Shown: piece by piece, positions 34,783 to 43,837 of the stretch | How positions within the stretch are numbered: position 1 is the stretch's first letter | Layout of the letters: every line of letters begins with the position of its first letter | Source of the DNA: CALJFL01 sp039964455 | Lineage (GTDB): Bacteria > Pseudomonadota > Gammaproteobacteria > Pseudomonadales > Halieaceae | Direction: 5' to 3' | DNA length: 64,000 bases | Assembly: GCA_039964455.1 (NCBI GenBank) | Contig: JBDVXK010000004.1 | Location: 62,001 to 126,000, forward strand | The notes under the pieces: model-generated | What the model saw: the letters and a program-made list of their open reading frames with translations, nothing else | The model's database searches: none | Told to the model about the DNA's origin: nothing | Translations under genes and position numbers: made by a program

Positions 34783-35217
34783 TCAACCGAGAGTGGCGGG
34801 GTCGAAGAGCAGGTGTCGCGACAGGTCTCCCAGCAGCTCGGGCAGCATGCTGCGGGTCTTGAATTGCCAGCTGCCATTCACCCGTTGCAGGCTGTCGCTG
34901 TAGCTGCCACTGATGATGGCCTGCAGGGGGAAATCGGGGAGTGCCTGGAACACGGTGAAGTAGCTCTCGCAATGGGCTGTATGGCCCTCCTGGCGGATGT
35001 CCAGGTTGCTGGTGACGTGCCGTGTGCAGGGCGTGCCGTTGTCGTAAAGACGGGTTGATCCGGTGTACATGGCCAGTACTTCGTCGTAGCCGCGTATCTC
35101 ACCCTGTGGGGTGATGATGGTGCCATCGCGAAATAACTCGGCGACACCGGCGAAATCCCCGGCGTCGATGCGTCGGGCATAGTCGAAAATGGGCCGGCTG
35201 ATGGTGGGATCTATCAT
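34783..35217 (-). CDS. NTF2/SnoaL-like domain protein
   Basis: A 144-residue alpha/beta cone-fold protein: IFDYARRIDAGDFAGVAELF, TRHVTSNLDIRQEGHTAHCESYFTVFQ, IISGSYSDSLQRVNGSWQFKTRSM. Members are small hydrolases, isomerases or ring-hydroxylating dioxygenase beta-like proteins; no function can be assigned. It is divergent from a TetR regulator with a palindromic candidate operator in between, so it is probably that regulator's target. Confidence 0.82.
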   Translation of the reverse strand: MIDPTISRPIFDYARRIDAGDFAGVAELFRDGTIITPQGEIRGYDEVLAMYTGSTRLYDNGTPCTRHVTSNLDIRQEGHTAHCESYFTVFQALPDFPLQAIISGSYSDSLQRVNGSWQFKTRSMLPELLGDLSRHLLFDPATLG

Positions 35218-35280
35218 GATTTTCTGCGTCCGTAGGTGCTGGGCTGGCTGGTGTTTATGCCGTCAGTCGCTGTAGGTTAT

Positions 35281-35296
35281 ACTAATGGCTATTAGT
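35281..35296. promoter_or_regulatory. Candidate TetR operator between NTF2-like and TetR genes
   Basis: ACTAAT-GGCT-ATTAGT is a perfect 6-bp inverted repeat with a 4-bp spacer, in a 109-bp divergent intergenic region, 31 bp before the TetR gene start and 64 bp before the NTF2-like start. TetR-family operators have this form. Binding by the adjacent regulator is inferred. Confidence 0.55.
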
Positions 35297-35326
35297 CGTT
35301 ATTAAGCCGCTAGAGTCCAGTATATC

Positions 35327-35956
35327 GTGACAACGGAAACAACTGCAGCAAGTGCTGAAGGCAGGCAGAGTACAGCCGACCGTATTCTGGATGCTGCCGA
35401 AGACCTTTTCGCCCAACAGGGGTATAGCGCCACCTCTCTGGGTGATGTCGCCGATCGGGTGGGCATTCGCTCCCCCAGTCTGTACAACCATTTTCGCAAC
35501 AAGGAAGCCCTTTACGCAGCAGTATTGGAGCGTTTGCTGACCGAATTCCTGCAGCCGTTCGAGGAGCTCAATGCCGGCCCTGTCACCCATGACAGGATCA
35601 TTGAGTGGTTGGAGGTTTTCGTTCGCAAGCACCATTCCAATCCCAACCTGGCGCGCTTGCTGCAACATGCGGCTTTGTCGGGTGGCCCGCGCACCAACGA
35701 GTTGATCGATCGCCTGTTTCGGCCGATGTTCGAGCCCGGGGGCACTATCGAGGGGGCTGAATTACCGATGCTGGGTGACGCGGCGCTGCAGCCCTGGGCG
35801 GTGATGGCGTTTAACAACCTGGTAATGTCCTATGTCACAATGGCGCCTATGTACCGCGACCTGCTGGGTCAGGATCCATTCAGTGAAGAGGCGTTGGACA
35901 AACAGCTCAACCTCATGAAGACCCTGCTGAAAGCCGTTTTTGAATATCGCGCCTGA
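35327..35956 (+). CDS. TetR/AcrR family transcriptional regulator
   Basis: A 209-residue repressor with an N-terminal helix-turn-helix at about residues 16-62 (ADRILDAAEDLFAQQGY, SLGDVADRVGIRSPSLYNHFRNKEAL) and a helical ligand-binding C-terminal domain. The start is GTG with no good Shine-Dalgarno sequence and an unconserved 12-residue lead, so the true start could be slightly downstream. It is divergent from the NTF2-like gene. Confidence 0.87.
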   Translation: MTTETTAASAEGRQSTADRILDAAEDLFAQQGYSATSLGDVADRVGIRSPSLYNHFRNKEALYAAVLERLLTEFLQPFEELNAGPVTHDRIIEWLEVFVRKHHSNPNLARLLQHAALSGGPRTNELIDRLFRPMFEPGGTIEGAELPMLGDAALQPWAVMAFNNLVMSYVTMAPMYRDLLGQDPFSEEALDKQLNLMKTLLKAVFEYRA

Positions 35957-36003
35957 TTATTTTTCCCGCTCCGCCAGCCGGGGCCACGACCGAGTTACTG
36001 TTC

Positions 36004-37002
36004 ATGCCATTACTGACTGATTCCGTGCACATCTGGCGTAGCGCCGATGGTGTTCACCATGTTGACTGGGAGGCCACCCAGCCCGAGACCGAGGTTACGG
36101 TTGAGCCACTGACTCCTGGTGGTCGAGTGGAGATAGTCACGGGACAGCAGGCAGGGGCCAGGGTCACCGGGCTTGCGCAGGATAGTCGTCACCAGTTTCG
36201 CCTGATTGACCAGCACGGTAATGAAGCGGTTGCCAGCGAGCGTCGGCTGGGCATGGAGGGCACGCCCAACTTTCGTGATTTTGGTGGCTATCCCACAAGC
36301 GATGGGCGTCAGGTCAAGTGGGGTTACCTCTATCGCTCCGGCCAATTGTCGGCGCTGACCGAGGCGGATGTCAGTTTGTTGGCCAGCCTGGAGCTTGACC
36401 TGATCTGCGATTTTCGCCGTGAGGACGAGCAGGAGACAGAGCCCAGCCTCCTGCCGGAATCAAGGCCACCGCGTATTGCCAGCCTGCCTATTATTCCAGG
36501 CAGTAATGCCGGTTTTTTCGAGGAGGCAGGTGGGGAAGGCTGGAGTGGCCGAGAGCCCATGTTCGAGTTCATGGTGCATATCAATCACGATTTCGCCGAG
36601 GGTCAAACGGCAGCCTATGCTCGTATGTTCAGTGAGATCCTGGCGCTGGAAGACACGCGCCTGTTGGTCCATTGCGCCGCGGGAAAAGACCGTACGGGCT
36701 TTGCGGCGGCCATTATCCTGCTCGCACTGGGAGTCTCCAGCGATGTGGTGATGAATGACTACATGTTGACTCGTGAGTTCTTTCTGCCGGAAGACGAGCT
36801 GGACAGGCTGCGTACCAAGTACGAGATGGAGCATCTTGAGGTGGAGGCGATACTACCCATGCTTGAAGTGCATGAGGACTACCTCTCCCGGGCTCTGTCT
36901 ACCATTGACGAGAAATTCGGTGGTGTAGAGGCCTACCTGCGGGATGCTTTGGGGGTAGGTGAGGCCGAGGTGGCCGAGCTTAAACGCCGCTACGTGGAAT
37001 GA
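36004..37002 (+). CDS. Tyrosine/dual-specificity protein phosphatase with N-terminal beta domain
   Basis: A 332-residue cysteine phosphatase of the Y_phosphatase3 group. The catalytic loop is HCAAGKDRTG (CX5R) with Cys224; the general-acid Asp is probably in the upstream loop; GTPNFRDFGGY and YRSGQLSALTEAD are group signatures. The first 80 residues look like a fibronectin-III-type or other beta-sandwich (DWEATQPETEVTVEPL, ARVTGLAQDSRHQFRLID), an uncommon addition. Substrate may be phosphotyrosine or phosphoinositide/sugar. It is monocistronic, 47 bp after the TetR gene on the same strand. Confidence 0.85.
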   Translation: MPLLTDSVHIWRSADGVHHVDWEATQPETEVTVEPLTPGGRVEIVTGQQAGARVTGLAQDSRHQFRLIDQHGNEAVASERRLGMEGTPNFRDFGGYPTSDGRQVKWGYLYRSGQLSALTEADVSLLASLELDLICDFRREDEQETEPSLLPESRPPRIASLPIIPGSNAGFFEEAGGEGWSGREPMFEFMVHINHDFAEGQTAAYARMFSEILALEDTRLLVHCAAGKDRTGFAAAIILLALGVSSDVVMNDYMLTREFFLPEDELDRLRTKYEMEHLEVEAILPMLEVHEDYLSRALSTIDEKFGGVEAYLRDALGVGEAEVAELKRRYVE

Positions 37003-37042
37003 AAGTGCCTTCCTTGTAGCGGCTTGTCGATGATGGTCGGGT

Positions 37043-37315
37043 TTATTCGCCCTTGCAGGCGGCTTTCGCGGCTTTGATCTGCTTCTTTTCACACACTGTG
37101 CTGTCAGCCCCGCCCACGCACCATTTGCGACGGTTATCCCAGGCGGTGACGGCGACCTTTTTACCGTCAGAGCATTTGACCAGGTATTCAGAGTAAGCCG
37201 TACCGTCTTCAGTTTCGCCGTTAGCCTGAAAAACAATGCTGGTGGGCTTCGCGGCAAAGGCTACGGTTGAGCAAGCCGCAAGTAAGGCGGCTGCGATAAA
37301 TTTTGTTGCTGTCAT
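37043..37315 (-). CDS. Small exported four-cysteine protein
   Basis: A 90-residue protein of unknown function. A signal peptide is clear (KFIAAALLAACSTVAFA, cleavage after about residue 21). The mature 69 residues contain four Cys (VKCSD, KWCVG, TVCEKK, AACKG), enough for two periplasmic disulfides, and a Lys-rich C-terminal helix. GAGGAATACACC precedes the ATG. It is convergent with the phosphatase gene. Confidence 0.7.
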   Translation of the reverse strand: MTATKFIAAALLAACSTVAFAAKPTSIVFQANGETEDGTAYSEYLVKCSDGKKVAVTAWDNRRKWCVGGADSTVCEKKQIKAAKAACKGE

Positions 37316-37526
37316 GGTGTATTCCTCTATCAGTACGGGGCAAGAGACCTTCGGTTGCAGGCTACTATTTTGAACATGCGGTGGATTGTACAGGGAATAC
37401 GGGGTCTAAATGCCGGCGGATGTGTAACCGAGTGGGAATATTGGTAACAACTTGGGCTCAAGGGTCTGCCATCTACCCTAAGCCACTGAAATATATAGTA
37501 ATATTTTGATGTTGAGCAGTGTGTTG

Positions 37527-37556
37527 GGGCAACATTAAAGATCGTTAATGTTGCCC
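37527..37556. repeat. Perfect 12-bp inverted repeat with 6-nt loop
   Basis: GGGCAACATTAA - AGATCG - TTAATGTTGCCC, extendable by one G-U pair. It lies 17 bp downstream of the stop of the small membrane protein gene and about 210 bp upstream of the four-cysteine protein gene. There is no T tract on either side, so it is not a standard intrinsic terminator. It may be an mRNA 3' end stabiliser, a Rho-type boundary or a protein-binding site. Confidence 0.6.
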
Positions 37557-37572
37557 TGAAGGGCCTGTTACG

Positions 37573-37797
37573 TTACCAGGACAGGAACAGTAACACCCAA
37601 CCGATAGCAGCGACGGCCAGTGCCGAGCCAGCTTTATCCAGTCGAAAAAGCCCGTAGAGGTAGGACAGTGGGGGCAACAGCAGGGTGCACAGACCCCAGG
37701 CGTAGTCATCCTTCCATGATTCAATCAACAGAATTACCCAACTGGCGAGCAGGGCTGCTGCCCCAAACGTCATCATCGCTGCATTTGCCGCTTCCAT
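37573..37797 (-). CDS. Small two-helix membrane protein
   Basis: A 74-residue protein with two or three hydrophobic segments (MMTFGAAALLASWVILLI, LCTLLLPPLSYLYGLF, ALAVAAIGWVLLFLSW). AGGGGGAAAC immediately before ATG 37797 sets the start; the frame upstream to 37881 is ignored. Function unknown. It is divergent from the acyltransferase gene. Confidence 0.68.
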   Translation of the reverse strand: MEAANAAMMTFGAAALLASWVILLIESWKDDYAWGLCTLLLPPLSYLYGLFRLDKAGSALAVAAIGWVLLFLSW

Positions 37798-37872
37798 GTT
37801 TCCCCCTGTGAATATGCGTGTAACAAAAGCGGGGGCAGGGTAGCAGAAAGCCGGCGCGTAGTCAGTGCCCGG

Positions 37873-39093
37873 ATGACTCACCTCGGTAATTTGGGTATGG
37901 TGTGGCGCTTGTTGTACGAGGACACCTGCTTGACCGACCCCTTCGCAGATATTCGCCCCTACCGGGACGCTGAGGTGCCCCAGGTTCTGGAGCGATTATT
38001 GCTCGATCCTGAATTCCTGATTGCCGTGGCCCGCTTGCGTGTGGGCGCTGCAGCACGACTGGTGCCGGCATTGTGGCGCCCCCTGGTGCGGTACTTTCTG
38101 GCCCGTGAACTGCGCTCGGTGGATGATGTTCACGGCATGCAGATGGTGGTCAAGAGCTATCTGGAAAAAATGATCGAGGACACCACCGGCGGTCTGACGG
38201 TCTCTGGCCTGGATGGACTGGACGCGGGTAAGGCGCACCTGTTCATGAGTAACCACCGTGACATCGCCATGGACCCGGCGCTCACCAATTACGCCCTGCA
38301 CCGGGACGGTCACGAGACAATTCGCATTGCCATCGGCGACAACCTGCTCACCAAGCCCTGGGTTTCAGACCTTATGAGGCTCAACAAAAGTTTCATCGTC
38401 AAACGTTCGGTCAGTGGCCCGCGAGAACTGCTGGCGGCCGCGAAGAACTTGTCGTCCTATATACGCCAGTCTATTCAGCAGGAAAATGCGCCGATCTGGC
38501 TGGCTCAGCGTGAGGGCCGCGCCAAGGATGGAGTTGATAGAACCGAGCCCGCAGTTATCAAGATGCTTGGTCTGAGTCGCGATAAGAGTTCGGAGACTCT
38601 GGCGGAGCATATTCGTGGTTTGTCCATAGTGCCTGTGGCGATTTCCTATGAGCTGGATCCCTGCGATGCTCTCAAGGCGCGGGAACTGCATGCGCTCGCC
38701 AGTGAGGGCAACTATGAGAAAGGCGAGCAGGAAGATGTCGCGTCGATAGGCCAGGGTATCGCCGGGCAAAAAGGCCGGGTTCACGTCAGCTTTGGTACGC
38801 CACTAGACGGTGACTTTGACTCGGTGGAGGCCGTCGCCGCCGAGGTGGACAGACAGATTATTGAAAACTACTGCCTCCACCCCACCAATCTTTTTGCCTA
38901 CAGCATGCTGCATGGTGGCGACAGCGCAGTGCCTGAGGGGCTGTACCTTGAGGAGGGTGACATAGACCGCAGTGAATTCGAGGCACGTATCAAGGCCCTG
39001 CCTGCGGCCCACCGACCCTACGCGCTGGCGACCTATGCCAATGCAGTGGACAGTAAAATCAAGTTGGCAGCTGGTACCGACGACTCTTGCTAG
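37873..39093 (+). CDS. Glycerol-type acyltransferase (PlsC-superfamily-like)
   Basis: A 406-residue membrane-associated acyltransferase. The catalytic block reads SNHRDIAMDPA: His128 and Asp134 are five residues apart, not the usual HX4D. Later blocks are FIVKRSVSGPRE and a WLAQREGRAKDG block in place of the PEGTRS motif. Related genes in marine gammaproteobacteria are annotated as glycerol acyltransferase. The N-terminal start is uncertain (37873 or 37897). Its stop overlaps the dinG start by 7 nt. Confidence 0.75.
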   Translation: MTHLGNLGMVWRLLYEDTCLTDPFADIRPYRDAEVPQVLERLLLDPEFLIAVARLRVGAAARLVPALWRPLVRYFLARELRSVDDVHGMQMVVKSYLEKMIEDTTGGLTVSGLDGLDAGKAHLFMSNHRDIAMDPALTNYALHRDGHETIRIAIGDNLLTKPWVSDLMRLNKSFIVKRSVSGPRELLAAAKNLSSYIRQSIQQENAPIWLAQREGRAKDGVDRTEPAVIKMLGLSRDKSSETLAEHIRGLSIVPVAISYELDPCDALKARELHALASEGNYEKGEQEDVASIGQGIAGQKGRVHVSFGTPLDGDFDSVEAVAAEVDRQIIENYCLHPTNLFAYSMLHGGDSAVPEGLYLEEGDIDRSEFEARIKALPAAHRPYALATYANAVDSKIKLAAGTDDSC

Positions 39094-41219
39094 ACGATGC
39101 GCTCAAGGACAGGATTCGTGAGGCCTATGGCGCGATCACTGAAAGCAAAGGGCTGACCCCACGGTGGGGCCAGCGGCAGATGATTGCCGAGATTGCCAAC
39201 GCCCTTGCCCGTATTCCCCGCGCCGGTGAGGCGCCCTCCCCAGAGCCTGCTGTGTGTGTTATCGAAGCCGGCACCGGCACCGGCAAGACCATTGCCTATG
39301 CGGTAGCTGCCATACCGCTGGCACAGGCATTGGACAAGCGACTGGTGGTGGCGACCGCCACGGTTGCCTTGCAAGAGCAGTTCATCAACAAGGATTTGCC
39401 AGATATCGCCCAGGCCAGCGGCCTGCAGTTCACCTATGCGCTGGCCAAGGGTCGGCGGCGTTATATCTGTCTGTCAAAACTGGACCGCGTCCTGGCCGGC
39501 GGGCAGGGCGAAACAGCGGCCTTGCCGCTGTACCCGGATGAGCAAAGTGCTCCGGTGTCTGCCGATGCCATGCCGGTGTATAACGGCATGCTCGATGCGC
39601 TTGGCCGCGGGCAGTGGGACGGTGACCGGGATAATTGGCCGGAAACTATCGCCGACGATACCTGGTTCGGGGTCACCACCGATCACAGCCAGTGCAGCGG
39701 CAGGCGCTGTCCCAATATCGGACAGTGCAGCTTTTATCGGGCCCGGGACGAATTGCAGACAGCCGATATCATTGTGACCAATCACGATTTGGCCCTGTCT
39801 GACCTGGCTCTGGGTGGCGGCGCTATCCTGTCTGCGCCAGAGGACAGCATTTATATTTTTGATGAGGGCCACCACCTGCCCGACAAGGCCCTGTCGCACT
39901 TTGCCAGTTTCTGCCGGCTGCATACCACCGTGCAATGGCTGGCAGACAGCACCAAGCTGTTGGCTCAGGCCGCGCCGGCATTGGCGGTGTTGCCCGGATT
40001 ACAACAACCTCTGTCCAGATTGCCGGCCGATATGGACGAGGCGGCCGCTGGCTTGCAGGTTGCCGAACAATTGGTGGCCAGTTTGTTTGAAGAACTGGAA
40101 CCCGACGACCGGCGCGAGGATCAGCAGCTGCGCTTCGAGCACGGTCATGTGCCGCCGCAACTGGTGCCAGTGGCGGCGGGTCTGGTGGGACATTTTCAAA
40201 AGCTGGTGCTCAACCTGTCGCGAGTAGAAGAGGAGCTGGAGGCGGCGCTTGAGGATGACGACGCGGGGCTGGACAAAGGTGATATCGAAACCTGGCATCT
40301 CAACATGGGTGGTTTGCTCAGCCGCGCCGAGGGTAATCTGGCGTTGTGGCAGGAATATTCGGTCAGTGGCGAGAACGACGTGCCACCCAAGGCACGGTGG
40401 ATAACCCTGCTTAATAGCGGCGGGCAGTTCGGGTTTGATGTGCGCTGCAGCCCCATCCTGGCGGCGGATATTCTCGAGGAATATCTTTGGTCGAGAGCGG
40501 CGGGAGTGGTTGTTACCTCAGCGACGATTACCGCGCTGAATTCCTTTGACCGCTTTCGCCTGCACTCGGGTGCGCCTGACGATGCAGTTTTTAAAGTGGT
40601 AGCCAGTCCGTTCGATTATGCCAACGCGGTATTCAGCGTGCCGGCTTTACCGTGCGAGCCGGGCGATGCTCAGGCCCATACCGATGCCATTGTTGCGCTG
40701 CTCCCAGATTTGCTGGACCGGTCCGAGGGCAGTCTTGTGTTGTTCTCCTCCCGCCGCCAGATGTTGGATGTTTACCATGGCGTTAATGCCAGCTTTGGCG
40801 ACCAGCTGTTGATGCAGGGCGATTACAGCAAACAGGAAATCCTGCGCCGTCACCGGCAGGCGATAGACGAGGGAGCAGGGAGCATTATCTTTGGTCTGGC
40901 CAGTTTTGCCGAGGGCGTTGATCTGCCCGGGGATTACTGCCGCCATGTGGTGATTGCGAAGATTCCCTTTGCGGTGCCCGACAGCCCGCTGGAGGCGGCG
41001 CTGGCAGAGTGGGTTGAGGCGGAAGGTCGCAATGCCTTTATGGAAATCAGCGTTCCCGACGCCGCCCTGAGGTTGGTTCAGGCCAGTGGTAGGCTGCTGC
41101 GGACCGAGGAGGATACAGGCCGGGTGACCTTGCTGGACAAGAGGGTAGTCACCCGCCGTTACGGGCGGGCGATTCTGGACTCGCTGCCGCCATTTCGGCA
41201 GGAGCTTGCTGCCCAGTAA
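39087..41219 (+). CDS. dinG: ATP-dependent DNA helicase DinG
   Basis: A 710-residue XPD-like 5'-3' helicase with a 4Fe-4S cluster, resolving R-loops and blocked replication. The Walker A is EAGTGTGKTIAY, the DEAH box is FDEGHHLP, and the cluster cysteines are YICL and CSGRRCPNIGQC. C-terminal motifs SFAEGVDLPGDYC and QASGRLLRTEEDTG are present. Length matches E. coli DinG (716). TTG start at 39087 overlaps the acyltransferase stop by 7 nt, which argues for coupling. Confidence 0.93.
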   Translation: MLDDALKDRIREAYGAITESKGLTPRWGQRQMIAEIANALARIPRAGEAPSPEPAVCVIEAGTGTGKTIAYAVAAIPLAQALDKRLVVATATVALQEQFINKDLPDIAQASGLQFTYALAKGRRRYICLSKLDRVLAGGQGETAALPLYPDEQSAPVSADAMPVYNGMLDALGRGQWDGDRDNWPETIADDTWFGVTTDHSQCSGRRCPNIGQCSFYRARDELQTADIIVTNHDLALSDLALGGGAILSAPEDSIYIFDEGHHLPDKALSHFASFCRLHTTVQWLADSTKLLAQAAPALAVLPGLQQPLSRLPADMDEAAAGLQVAEQLVASLFEELEPDDRREDQQLRFEHGHVPPQLVPVAAGLVGHFQKLVLNLSRVEEELEAALEDDDAGLDKGDIETWHLNMGGLLSRAEGNLALWQEYSVSGENDVPPKARWITLLNSGGQFGFDVRCSPILAADILEEYLWSRAAGVVVTSATITALNSFDRFRLHSGAPDDAVFKVVASPFDYANAVFSVPALPCEPGDAQAHTDAIVALLPDLLDRSEGSLVLFSSRRQMLDVYHGVNASFGDQLLMQGDYSKQEILRRHRQAIDEGAGSIIFGLASFAEGVDLPGDYCRHVVIAKIPFAVPDSPLEAALAEWVEAEGRNAFMEISVPDAALRLVQASGRLLRTEEDTGRVTLLDKRVVTRRYGRAILDSLPPFRQELAAQ

Positions 41220-41258
41220 CCCGCCGATCGATGATCAGCGGGTTTGGGCGGGACCAAC

Positions 41259-43565
41259 TCAGAAGTTGCCTGACAGCTGCAGTCCGTATTCACGTCCACC
41301 CGACACCGCGCCAAAGGCAATGGTACCGGGAATGATAACCGCCGAGTTAAATTCCTCCTCGTCGGTCAGGTCGCGGCCGAACAGGGTGACCTTGATAGTA
41401 CGGTCCTCACTCCATTGCCACTCGTAGGCGAGATTGGCATCCCAGACACCGCGACTATCCAGCAAGCCGCGTGGGTCATTGGAGGTCTCCACCCAGTACT
41501 CGTCGGTATAGCGATAGCCCAGGAACGCCGAAAGGTAACCTGGCCCTAACTGGGCGTTGACGATGCCGTTCACGCCGCCTACCCAGCTTGGCACGCGCCG
41601 CAGTTCAAGGTCACTGTTATCGGTTTCTATCCCGTCACCGGTGAGGTCGGCTACATAATCGTCGTACTCGGCATCCAGCCAGCCCAGGTTGGCGTTGAGC
41701 TGGAAGTACTCGTTAGCCACCCAGGTAAGTTCGCCTTCCAGACCCATCGATTCAACCGTTGCCGCATTGCGCACCACGGTGTTGGAGCCGCCGAAGCCGT
41801 CAGGTTCTATGATCTCCTCCTGCTTGTCCTCGTAGTCCACATAAAATGCGGCGAGGTTCAGCCTCAGGGTGTTATCGAGGAAGTCGCCCTTCATCCCCAG
41901 CTCGTAGTTGTTAACGAACTCTGGATCAAAGGGGCCGATATTGTCTGGGTTCTGGTTCCGGCCGTTGAAGCCGCCAGAGCGGAATCCCTCAGAGTAGGAG
42001 GCGTAGACCATTACGTCTTCATTAACCTCGTAATCGATGCCGACTTTGGGGGTAAACTCCTGCCAGTCTTCCTTGCCGGATGCGCCACCCAGTGGAATCC
42101 AGATTGGTGTGCCGTAAACGTAGAAGTCATCGACACCCTCTGGTAGAAAACCGGGAAAGCCGTTGGCCGTGCCGCCGCCAATGGTTTGCGTCCCGCTGTA
42201 CTCTTTCTCCTCGTCGGTGTAACGGCCGCCCAGCGTTAGGGTCCACCGTTCTCCAAGGCCAATATGCACCTCGCCAAATACCGCCCAGGCCTCACGCTCA
42301 TGGTCGGCGGTGGGGTTCTGGAATACCGACCCATCCGGCCCGCCGAAGGCGGCGATGGATGTTTGCTGTTCCAGAAAATACTCGTCCTGAACCCAGAACA
42401 GGCCCGCCACGAAGTCGACGTTGTCGCTGAAGCTGTCTGAGGAGAAACGCAGCTCGGTGCTGGTCTGCTCAGAGTCCTGTTCCCTGATCGCGTGGAAAAA
42501 GTTCAGCGAGCTGCCATCGAAGTCTGTAGGCACGTACTCCTCGGTTTCCTGGTAACCGGTGATCCAGTCGATCACACCAAAGCCCACATCCCAGCTCAGG
42601 TTGAGAGTGTAGCTGTCCCACTCGAAGTCGATGGGCTTGTACCAATCCTGGGTGAGGTCACCGATGTCTTTAACGTCATCACCGCAGGTTTGGCCGAAGA
42701 TCACTTCTGGCAATACACAGGGTACTTCCGGTGCCGGATTAACCGGGTTGTCCGTGTTCAGGGAGGTAATATTCTGCAGGGCAACACCATCGTTCTCGTC
42801 CTGGTAGTTGACGTAGGTAAAGGTGATGTCCATGTCATCGTTGGGGGTTAGCAGCAGGGTTGCATTGAGCTCCTGATTGTCGGCATCGCCCACACGTTTG
42901 CCGTTATTCTCTCTCAGGCCGCCGTCATTCTGCTGGGCGAAGCCCAGTTTACCGGCGAGTAATCCGTCTACGATGGGAAAGTTAAGCACCGCCTTGACGT
43001 CGACGCGGTCATCGTTGCCCGCCGTCAGTTCATATTTCAGCCCCAGCTCGCCTGATGGCGCTGTGCGGGTGATATTTATGACACCGCCGGTGGTGTTGCG
43101 ACCGAACAGGGTGCCCTGCGGTCCGCGCAGTACCTCCAAGGAAGAGAAGTCGAAGGTGTTGGCCATTGAGCCGTTGACGAAAGACAGTGGTACACCGTCC
43201 ACCACCACGCCAATTGCAGGATCGAACGAGCGCTCTACTTCCTGTGTCCCGACGCCGCGTATGTAGATCGCTGCACCGGCGGGCGCTACGCTCACCGAAT
43301 CAATCACCATATTGGGAATGAAGCCTTCCATCTCGCGCAGGTCACGCATGACCAGCGCATCGATGGTGTCGCCGCTGAAGGCGGACACGGCGATGGGCAC
43401 GTCCTGCATAGGTTCAAAGACCTTGCGTGCGGTGATAATGATCTCTTCCAGCGTGGCAGACGATTCCTGCGCGAGTAGAGACTGGGGTGTGGCAGCCAGG
43501 GCGCTGGCTACGGCCAGTCCGGATACCATCGGTGAAAGGGAAAACTTTCTGCGGTGCTTCATCAT
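41259..43565 (-). CDS. TonB-dependent outer-membrane receptor
   Basis: A 768-residue receptor. Signal peptide (VSGLAVASALAATPQSLLAQ), a TonB-box-like LEEIIITARK, an N-terminal plug (PNMVIDSVSVAPAGAAIYIRGVGTQEVERS, FDFSSLEVLRGPQGTLFGRNTTGG) and a 22-stranded barrel ending in Phe (YGLQLSGNF). Substrate is not evident; this subgroup is abundant in marine bacteria for complex organic nutrients. GGAGA lies 7 nt before ATG 43565; the longer frame to 43739 would run through the tRNA-Gly and is discarded. No TonB/ExbB genes are adjacent. Confidence 0.93.
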   Translation of the reverse strand: MMKHRRKFSLSPMVSGLAVASALAATPQSLLAQESSATLEEIIITARKVFEPMQDVPIAVSAFSGDTIDALVMRDLREMEGFIPNMVIDSVSVAPAGAAIYIRGVGTQEVERSFDPAIGVVVDGVPLSFVNGSMANTFDFSSLEVLRGPQGTLFGRNTTGGVINITRTAPSGELGLKYELTAGNDDRVDVKAVLNFPIVDGLLAGKLGFAQQNDGGLRENNGKRVGDADNQELNATLLLTPNDDMDITFTYVNYQDENDGVALQNITSLNTDNPVNPAPEVPCVLPEVIFGQTCGDDVKDIGDLTQDWYKPIDFEWDSYTLNLSWDVGFGVIDWITGYQETEEYVPTDFDGSSLNFFHAIREQDSEQTSTELRFSSDSFSDNVDFVAGLFWVQDEYFLEQQTSIAAFGGPDGSVFQNPTADHEREAWAVFGEVHIGLGERWTLTLGGRYTDEEKEYSGTQTIGGGTANGFPGFLPEGVDDFYVYGTPIWIPLGGASGKEDWQEFTPKVGIDYEVNEDVMVYASYSEGFRSGGFNGRNQNPDNIGPFDPEFVNNYELGMKGDFLDNTLRLNLAAFYVDYEDKQEEIIEPDGFGGSNTVVRNAATVESMGLEGELTWVANEYFQLNANLGWLDAEYDDYVADLTGDGIETDNSDLELRRVPSWVGGVNGIVNAQLGPGYLSAFLGYRYTDEYWVETSNDPRGLLDSRGVWDANLAYEWQWSEDRTIKVTLFGRDLTDEEEFNSAVIIPGTIAFGAVSGGREYGLQLSGNF

Positions 43566-43627
43566 AGATATTCTCCAACCCTGCCGTATTACGGCATTTA
43601 TTGTAATTAATAGGTGCCGGTATCCAG

Positions 43628-43701
43628 TGGAGCGGGTGACGGGAATCGAACCCGCGTCTTCAGCTTGGGAAGCTGAGGCCCTACCATTAGACGACACCCG
43701 C
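43628..43701 (-). tRNA. tRNA-Gly (CCC anticodon)
   Basis: Folding the minus strand gives an acceptor stem GCGGGTG/CACCCGC, anticodon stem TCAGC/GCTGA with loop TTCCCAA (anticodon CCC), and T arm CGGG-TTCGATT-CCCG. CCA is encoded. It is 74 nt long. It sits between the TonB receptor gene and yqcC. Confidence 0.97.
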
Positions 43702-43837
43702 GTCGCTGTGATGGCCTCGGGTAAGAGTAGCTGTATCATTAAGGCGGGTCAAAGCCGCCCCGGCCAGACCGCCGTGGTACATTAATTGCGAGTGGAATTT
43801 CCGGAAAGTTGTCAGCCAACAACCCAGCAGGAGTCTG

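Noticed and set aside
43566..43739. N-terminal extension of the TonB receptor frame
   Set aside because: It runs through the tRNA-Gly and lacks a ribosome site; a good site sits at 43565.
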